From positions 511,001 through 575,000 of the forward strand of contig NC_061134.1 of the NCBI RefSeq assembly GCF_905220365.1: DNA of 64,000 bases, given 5' to 3'. Below the pieces are notes generated by a model that saw only the letters and a program-made list of their open reading frames with translations, had not been told where the DNA came from and did not search any database. Numbering within the stretch: position 1 is the stretch's first letter; each line of letters starts with the position of its first letter. Origin of the DNA: Vanessa cardui (Eukaryota; Arthropoda; Insecta; Lepidoptera; Nymphalidae). Shown here piece after piece: positions 56,611-64,000 of this stretch. Both the position numbers and the translations under genes were made by a program.

Positions 56611-57806
56611 CCCTTTCACTGCCAGAGTCGGATTTATCCGACAAAACATTTCGGGCTCATTCCGCCTGAGTCGGATTTATCCGACACAAAACCCTGTCTA
56701 TTATATATTCAATTTCTAAAGGTATTATGATATTTTAGCCTAAAATACATTTTTTTTCGAACGTTTATCTATTCAACCTTTTATTTAGTCTTATAATTCA
56801 CATTTACTGTATCAAGAAACAAAATAAAATGCTATTTCATTACGGCAAATTTACTAATATTATTCAGGAGAAAATGTATTGACTTCCAACACCTGTGTCG
56901 TATTTATCCGACCGTAGTGATGAGACATAATATTAAAAATTTATAAGATATGGAATATTTATTAACAAAAATATTGTATTAAAGACCAACTTATTTAATA
57001 AAAAAGCACATTCAGTTATTGTTATTTAATAACGTGTTGTTTTTACTGTGTAAATATATATTTTTCTAAGAAATTAGCGATTTAGTTATTTCTGTATGGA
57101 CAACTATAAATGCAAATTCCTATCCCTAGACTGTCCATTTTGCTAATATCGCCAGCGCCTGTGTCGGATAAACACGACCGTTCATGACGTCACAACGGAG
57201 TTGAACCGTATGGAACTTTCAATTAGTGTTGCGCGTGTTTTTGTAATAGTTTTATGTTCCTGTTTTAATTACCATGACAACTGCTGAATAATTAATGCGG
57301 ATTCTAGAAGTCGATGACGATGATGAATTTGTTTCAGACGAAGATTTTATTATTGATGAACAGTAATTATAAGTTTTTTTTTTTTTTTTTAGTTTTTTTT
57401 AGTCTTATTTCAACTGAGGTAGGGTTAAAGCAGGACATATCCTCCTCGAAATATGGAGTAGCCCGACGGTGAGTAAGGTGACCAGAGCTACGGTTATCAC
57501 TTACCATCAGGTGAGCCCTACGCTTGTTTGTCGACTTAGATGTATAAAAATTATAATAATAATTGTAATGTATCATTTTTTAAATTTTCATTCAGTAGTA
57601 GTAGTAGAGTATACTGTAGTAGGTAAGTATGTATGTAGTTGTTGGTTAAACAAGCTCGTAAATACAATATCATTATTATAGCGAAATATCGACATCAACA
57701 TAAAAAAATGTACCCACAATCCTATTTGTTGTAGGAATTATTTTATCGTTAAATGTGCCGGGCGCTGGGGGCACGCCAATCGGTAAAAATTCTGGCGGTG
57801 AAAGGG
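56611..57806. mobile_element. piggyBac-like non-autonomous element
   Basis: Terminal inverted repeats CCCTTTCACTGCCAG (56611-56625) and CTGGCGGTGAAAGGG (57792-57806) match at 14 of 15 positions. TTAA follows the right end (57807-57810); the left flank is AATA, a possible decayed TTAA. GTCGGATTTATCCGAC palindromes occur at 56627-56642 and 56670-56685, with variants at 56897-56912 and 57173-57188. A short acidic frame near 57271-57366 (LMRILEVDDDDEFVSDED) could be a transposase N-terminus, interrupted by stops. A repeat insertion lies at about 57405-57545. Confidence 0.65.
57405..57545 (+). repeat. LINE-tail-like repeat inserted in the piggyBac-like element
   Basis: Contains CGGTTATCACTTACCATCAG followed by GTGAGCCCTACGCTTG, the same type of terminal block as in 1-245 and 38101-38375. 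Preceded by a T-run at 57375-57390. Confidence 0.55.
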
Positions 57807-58510
57807 TTAAAACAATGTAATTATTAGCCCTTATATGCCTGTTTGTTACTTTTTTTAACATTCCCTCTTACGAATGTACTTGAAAATTTAAAGTTTGGGA
57901 TATAAAATATGTCAAAACTTTTAATCCAATGCTCTGTGAAACAAAATACATGAGTTTACCATTCCGAAAATAATTCTTTTTCATGATTTTTGCCACCTAT
58001 GCCCTGTATATTTTGATATATTATATTTAAGTAAGAGAGAGGTTTTGCCATTTTATTTAGTTTAAACTATGAATTTTAATATCCTTACTTTTGTCAGTGT
58101 TAATATAAATTAGGTTATTATTTTTATTATATATATGAGCCTTGGTAACATTAGACATAGAATAATTATTAATATTGTAAGCAATTAGGTTACCAAGTTG
58201 TCTTCTAGATTTAATTGTTAGATACATACCTGGTACCTACCCTCTCTCTGTCAACTTAAACCTATAAATGAATTTATTAATGTCAAATAACATGACATCA
58301 TTTTCATTACTACAATGCCGAGTCAAATTGTATAAAAATACATTAAATTCATAAATGTTCTGTGCATCTGTCAAGGTGACCGATCTCCCAAAAAGCTGAT
58401 ATTACACTGAGCCCATCATAGTAAGAAAGCTTCGAAGGTCTTCGAAAGCTTTCGCTATGTCTAAATATGCGTAGCCCTTGGACTCAAATGCTTCCGCCCA
58501 TCTGTCAGGT

Positions 58511-59168
58511 ATAATAGAATATTACCGGCTAAGCGACCGTAGTGGAAAGCGTTCCGGTGGTAGCTATCCAAAATTTCCAATTTTCACCACTTCATGCTGT
58601 CATGATTTATCTAAATCATATTAATTTCAAATGTGATTTTTATGTATTTATGGCTGTCTTTAGTGAAAAAGAAAAGCAAATTAACATGTAATAAATAATG
58701 TGAGTAAGTTTAAAAAAGTTGAGGATCGGGTAAATAATAAAGATCTTTATTCGTAAAACTTATATTTGAATTAGTAGCGATGTATTAATTGATCGTAGCT
58801 CAGTTACAATACGAACGATAACTGTTGAAAACAATATAACATTAGAATCATCATTATCTTAATTATGACAAATAAATAATTAACTTACTATTACAAAATA
58901 ATCTTTGTCTAATCATAGGTGAACATCGCGCGCCATCTTCTAAATTTACATTAAAGAATAATTCAAGGCACAGACATATCACAGGTTTAACGTGTATTTT
59001 AATCATTAATTACGTTAATAAACATTACATTATTTACACTTATTTCATGACATACAGATACACAAACTCAAGTAAATGCAATAATATACAGCGAATAGAT
59101 CCGTGCAGACTAACATGACTAACAGATGGCGCCGATTCACTATTTTAACTATCCGTCGCTAGATGGCA
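58511..59168. other. AT-rich region downstream of the phospholipase gene
   Basis: It probably contains the 3' UTR of the phospholipase gene; a minus-strand AATAAA lies near 58745-58750. Nothing else recognised. Confidence 0.45.
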
Positions 59169-62100
59169 CTAGAAGCCTAGCCGCGCCTCCCTGAAATGTC
59201 TTCCGGTGGCCAGGTCCTCCAGGCAGGGAACTTGAACTATATTGAAATAGATGTGGCCCATGAGGTGGGCCGCCGATGTGTTCGTGGCCTTGAGGCAGTC
59301 GAACAGCATGTCGTCGCAGGTGCAGTGCGACTTGCTGTAGAGGGAGTTGTTGGTGAGGTTGTAGCGGCGGGAGAAGGCGCGCACCTTGCTGGGGCACAGG
59401 TCGTGCGTGCGGCAGCAGCGGTCCAGCGCGCGGTCCGCGCCCAGGTCGTGGTAGTCGGCCGCGATGTCGCCCGTGCCGCACCACTTCGTGCCTGCGGGAA
59501 CACGTGCGTGGGACGCCGTTGTAGCAACAACAGACGTCAGCTCGTGTGTAGCAACAACAGACGAAAACAATGCAACAACGAGCTGCATCATTGGCTATTC
59601 AATCTAATTCAATCAATCAATCTAATTGTTTGCAATCACCGAGCTGTTATTAACGAAAAAACTTAAATGGAATTAAGGTGCTATTAGAAATATTACGGAG
59701 ATTTTCTTTGAAATAAAAAATGAAATGAATTTTACTTTTGAAACAACAAAAGTTTATTTAGAACATAAAACATTCTTTGAGAATTACGACGTGTCCGAAA
59801 TATAGCCCTCGAACTAAGTTTTCATTATATGTGTATAGTTTGTCGTTGTGTCAAAATCTTGGGAAGTTTATGTCCCTTGTACCTTTAGATACACTGCCTA
59901 TGGGTATTAATCGGAAACGAGCTATTCCCTTTTTAATTTTTTAATAATTTAAATTGACCGTAACTTGAATAGTACAATAAAACTATTTAACATAAAGTAA
60001 TAAATATTATGGAAACAATACTCACAAACTCTATGGTAGGCATCCATAGCTAATAATGTGTAACGATCAAACCTCAGCTAGACTTTAACTTCTCATTCGG
60101 AAGTTTTTGTAATGTATGTATGTATAGTTCACCTGGGATGATCCCCTGCAGCAGCGACAGGGGGCTGCCCCCCAGCAGGCCGGCGTGCGCGCCGCCCGCG
60201 CGCAGGCGGTCGTGCGCGGCGCCCGCGCTGCGCTCCCGCCAACCCTCGCGCCGACCCTCGTCGCTAGCTTCCACACCCTCCACCTGGGAAATGTGTTACA
60301 CAGCATAGAGTAGCAGATCTCACAAGACAACGAATCTGTATATCTATATTTTTATTAGCCTCCAATTAACAATATATTTACACAGAAACAATAAATGACG
60401 GAATGTACAAAATTTTATGAGGTGCAACAGGCGGCTTCGTCGCGAATCGACGAATTTCATTCAACCTTTCGACAACCTTTGCGGAGGGCCAATTGTTAAA
60501 ATTATTTATTGGTAAGTAAACTTATTTGTCGTCCTCCCCTTACGACTTCAAATTCGGGAAGGACACCTATAAGTTATAAGTTCATTATTATAACTTATAT
60601 ATAGTATAAATTTATTTATAAACATTTTAACTAGATATTTATTATTCATGTATTTGATTTGAAAGCAAATTTACACGTATAATCATATTCCACGTAAATG
60701 TATCTAATGTTACGTTGCGTCGATAAAGATTAAGATCGTAATATTCGATAAGAGAACCATGGAAATGAATGACGGATGTGTACGTAAGCCCGTAGAAAAT
60801 AACATGAGTCAGTAAAATGATTGACTTTCAGTAAACGTCACTAAACATACAATAGGTACATCAATTTTTACAAGCTCAAATTGACCGCTCGGAACAAAAA
60901 CAACACTTTCGACGTATTAACAAAGAGACGGGTCGAAGAAGAAGCTCGAGCTTGTTTTTCTAATGTAATATTTCTAAGCATTTTTTAAAACTTCAATTTC
61001 ACAAGTTCATATCTTTGAAACGTACATATGTATGTACTCAATAACATACGAAAGGCAGGTCGGGTTCAACTGAAAATTGGCATGGAAGTTGACTAAAGTC
61101 GTGTAATACTGCGGTGTTTTTTTTTAATTATTATAAAAAACACAGAAAAATATATTTACTACAACCCGTGGATGACATGACAGAAGTAATAAGTATTAAA
61201 TAATATTAGACGTATTTTTTGGTTATTAAAGTAGATATTACTTCAGAAGTTTGCAACACAAAGCAACGAGACAATATTTTCCAATACGGTGAATAAATCA
61301 GTATCATTTGGTACGAGGAAAAACTATATGTGTACCTAATCTATATAAATAAATCAAACTGAACTATCTCTCTGTGATTGCAGATATAATTAAATTGTCA
61401 TTGCTTTTATTTATTATATATTAATTCGAGGTAATTTTAAAACTGGTAAAAAATAATTGAGTTAATTTTAAAAATCAAATATTGGCGTTTTCCCGGGTAC
61501 CGTTAAGTTGTTTCGTCTAAATAGGTTCAATTGTGGTTGTGTCAGTAAAAAGTTATAGCATAACATAACATAAGGCTTACATACATTTCTACGTATAATA
61601 CCAATTTATAACGGATAAAGCCGCAGCTCGCAACTAGTGTATTGTACTTGTATCCGGCTTGTATCCATAAGCTAGTATTTCGTGAAGTGGGAAGAGGTCA
61701 GTCGCGTGTGGTCGAGATTTCATCTCAGTTTCGCTTAGCACAGCGCTTTAGTAACTTGAAAAGAAATCGGGTCAAGGGCGTATTCGCCAGCGCACGCTTT
61801 GTTGTAGTCAGCTCGCTGGACGACGGGCGATTTATTGTTGTGTATATTATAGTCAGACCATGTAACGGCAGAGGCCAAAAATGTTTTAGCAAAGTAACGC
61901 TTAGCAAAGACTTTCTTCAGAAGTCGGCCTTCTAGTGCATGACAAACATTTCCGCCGATGTGATATCTTAGAGCCCGCGACATATTTCCCATGTAGTTAG
62001 TCAAGTTGGAATTTGAATTAGGATTTCAGGGCCTGCAACCTTATAATCTACCTATTTCACCTACGATGCAATTATCCAGTGCCCGCAGTACTAATATTAT

Positions 62101-63038
62101 CCACCTAACACGGTCGATGTTTTTCTCCAATGTTTATAAACTATAGTCATTGAAAATCGTACAATAACGCCCGTTTCTGTCAACTGTCAGTTATTTAAAA
62201 GTGATGTACCCACGATAGCCTTTGTTTATAAAGTTTGTAACGTTTTGTTAACACCTTCTTTCCTTAAAAAAATACCTTTATAATCAAGTACGAGAAACAC
62301 AGCTCATTTAGAGTTCCGGTAAATTATCACAAATTTCGTATCACGTAATTTCTGTTTATAACATGCTTCTAATTGTACCCAACAACAGAATCTGGAAGAA
62401 CCTGACGGTTCAACAGCAAACCACAGTATAAGTATTACTTAGACGTTTAATGTGTGACTGTAGATTTCAAGTCCTTGTTTTTTAGTAACGTTTACTCTTG
62501 ACCATTGTTATAAATGATATGCAATGTCAGAGTCATACCTAAAAAAAATTATTCAATATAGAAGCATTACACTTATTTATTGATTTTCAAATTAATCAAT
62601 CCACTGCCGGTTCAGATGTAATGAGTAGTCTAATATGAACGAGTTTACCTAGATGATACCGAGGTAATATAAAAAATAAATTTTAAAAATTCCCATATTA
62701 TTTTATTTTAAAATGCATTATGTAGGGTTGTCAATGAAATGTTATTATTAATTAACATGAGAATTTCAATATAACAACAATAACAATAACTCATTAACGA
62801 ATACAATTCTATCCATTTTGATAATAATTGCACTTTCAACTATAGGCAATTATGGTTCTCCTATAAATTAGTTCGGTTACGTAAATAAGAATAATGCAAG
62901 TTAGTGATGATGCAGTTAATGCTGTTTAGTACCTGCTGGCATTGTCCCATGAGCTTGGTCATTTGCAGGAAGGTGATGCCCAGCGGTCGGTTGATGCGGC
63001 TCAGCTGCCGAAGTAGTCGGCTCGTGTCGTCCTCATCA
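59169..63038 (-). CDS. Group III (bee-venom type) secretory phospholipase A2, 5' partial
   Basis: Minus-strand exons: 63038-62933, 60283-60133 and 59491-59169, in frame with phases 1-0-1. The last exon encodes the whole catalytic core: the calcium-loop block TKWCGTGD, the active-site block DRCCRTHDLCP with the His-Asp pair, HCTCDDMLFDCL, and an end soon after the YFN block. These match group III PLA2, which hydrolyses the sn-2 ester of phospholipids with calcium. About 85 residues lie before the core in the two upstream exons (LGITFLQMTKLMGQCQQ and SLLQGIIPG), an extension unlike the short bee-venom propeptide. The start codon and signal peptide were not found and probably lie beyond 64000. 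The C-terminus (106 aa from the core exon) is shorter than bee-venom PLA2. Confidence 0.88.
60284..62932. other. 2.6-kb phospholipase intron, no nested gene seen
   Basis: AT-rich DNA without recognised exons. Open frames near 61642-62004 have no family resemblance and look like chance. Confidence 0.5.
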
Positions 63039-63094
63039 CTGAAAAACACAGTACAATTTTCATTAATAGGCCAGTTATAATTTCGCACATGTTC

Positions 63095-63345
63095 ATGTTA
63101 TAGGCGGGCCAGCAAATGGTCTATCTGAGGGCAAGTGAGATCGCCATCGCTCATAGACAAGAGAGATGTAGAATTATTAATCATTCTCTACACTTCTACT
63201 CTACACTACAGATATTATATCCCTTGTGTCTGTAATTACACTGGCTCACTAATCCTTGGAAGCAGAATCCAACAACACTGAGTACTGCTGGTTGGCGAAT
63301 ATCTGATGATCGCGTCGTATCTATCCAGACTTGCATAAAGCATTA
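63095..63345 (-). repeat. Interspersed repeat, LINE-tail-like family (diverged copy)
   Basis: Shares TTATATCCCTTGTGTCTGTA and ATTACACTGGCTCACTAATC type blocks with 38101-38375 and, inverted, with 1-245. More diverged than those copies. Confidence 0.6.
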
Positions 63346-64000
63346 CAACCATGTCTGTACAATTTTGATCTCTTAGAAGTCTTTGATTGATAGATTTTTT
63401 AATTTCACGTCTCTGAACTCTTGCATAAGATCTTTATGCTCAAACCGTGACATTACTTATTGGGACATGAACTTACTGTCCCAGTTACCATATCCTAGTA
63501 CTGAAATGATATAATATTAAATTTATACAATATATCAATGCTGAAAAAACATAAATTCTTAAATGAATTTACTGTAAATAAAATAGCCTTAAGATTAGAG
63601 TAATTGAAAACACCAAACTAAGTTTTATCTATTTTACAAACAATTCATTTGTTAATTAATATTTTTTTATTCATGTTTCTTCTTCACATTAAGATGTAAC
63701 TTAAGACCCATGCATATTACATCATCACACACAATATATATGTGTATGATGTAATATGTAGGTAATACAAATGACTACCAACTTTCTTTTGACATCGCCG
63801 TAGTCGGATAAAACCTATTTCCCGGTTAATGAGAAGTTATTTTTGGACTACGCTTAAAAGACACACTTGAAGCCTCGACGTAGACAAAAAAATATATAAA
63901 ATAGGTCAGTTGTAGGCTATATTTAGACTCGGACCTGTAACTATAGTTTAAAATTGTGACCTACACTTAAATTTTCAGTTTTGATGTTTGACAACTATTA
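63346..64000. other. Right-edge AT-rich sequence, nothing recognised
   Basis: It is expected to be intron or upstream DNA of the phospholipase gene. A GTCGGATAAAAC string at about 63800 recalls the palindrome of the piggyBac-like element but stands alone. Confidence 0.4.

Larger units (their letters stand above)
55865..58510 (-). pseudogene. Degraded LINE, split by a piggyBac-like element
   Basis: Minus-strand fragments: an endonuclease-like piece around 58000-57850 (CILFHRALD and FKFSSTFVREG), a stretch reading AYLDIAKAFEDLRSF at about 58470-58430, then, beyond the piggyBac-like insertion, SDWATVGIYKNRN near 56460, GVPKGSILGSFLFLVCINDL near 56235-56175, and VADTTVFLGIELNSKLLWSP near 56030-55970. 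The RT blocks match a lepidopteran LINE RT related to 45600-46560. All pieces carry stops. The order of the two right-hand pieces is not fully clear. Confidence 0.55.

Noticed and set aside
61642..62004. Overlapping frames on both strands in the phospholipase intron
   Set aside because: No family resemblance, no splice context; likely chance.

Overview
The window is animal nuclear DNA, very probably from a moth or butterfly (Lepidoptera). Its genes are intron-rich with consensus splice sites, sit in AT-rich non-coding DNA, and are surrounded by repeats I recognise as lepidopteran (tRNA-derived SINEs, LINE tails, a DIRS element, an R1-clade LINE, piggyBac-like relics). Species was not determined. 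All exon joins below were made by eye from splice consensus, reading frame and family similarity; no transcript evidence was available.

Layout. 1-9.5 kb is a repeat-bearing AT-rich stretch. It ends in one small minus-strand coding exon (9498-9552) of an unidentified gene running leftward. UMAD1, an ESCRT-I-associated UMA-domain protein, is an intronless + gene at 10.8-11.2 kb. TMEM222 (minus, 4 exons, 13.04-14.03 kb) is head-to-head with SMC1 (plus, 24 exons, 14.67-31.35 kb), the cohesin ATPase. SMC1 runs tail-to-tail with a rabaptin-type Rab5 effector (minus, 14 exons, 32.6-49.2 kb) that ends in a FYVE zinc finger. A group III secretory phospholipase A2 (minus, three exons visible, 59.17-63.04 kb) lacks its 5' end, which lies beyond the window or was not recognised.

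Mobile DNA is the most striking content. SMC1 intron 11 (8.4 kb) holds a three-layer nest: a tRNA-derived SINE inside a DIRS-type tyrosine-recombinase retrotransposon, which split the 3' UTR of a CR1/Jockey-like LINE. The 8.2-kb third intron of rabaptin holds a full-length R1-clade LINE with two intact ORFs, an A32 tail and a perfect target-site duplication. Between rabaptin and the phospholipase lies a Ty3/gypsy-like element with two identical 373-bp LTRs but broken coding DNA and an internal minisatellite. Next to it is a decayed LINE that appears to have been split by a piggyBac-like element carrying repeated GTCGGATTTATCCGAC palindromes.

How the genes relate. The host genes are housekeeping genes (cohesin, endosomal ESCRT and Rab5 trafficking, membrane protein, secreted lipase) with no sign of a functional cluster. 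The three main elements inside SMC1 and rabaptin (CR1-like, DIRS, R1) all run antisense to their host gene, and exon frames across the insertions are intact. I did not find a new multi-gene biological system; the unusual content is the nested and recently mobile transposons.
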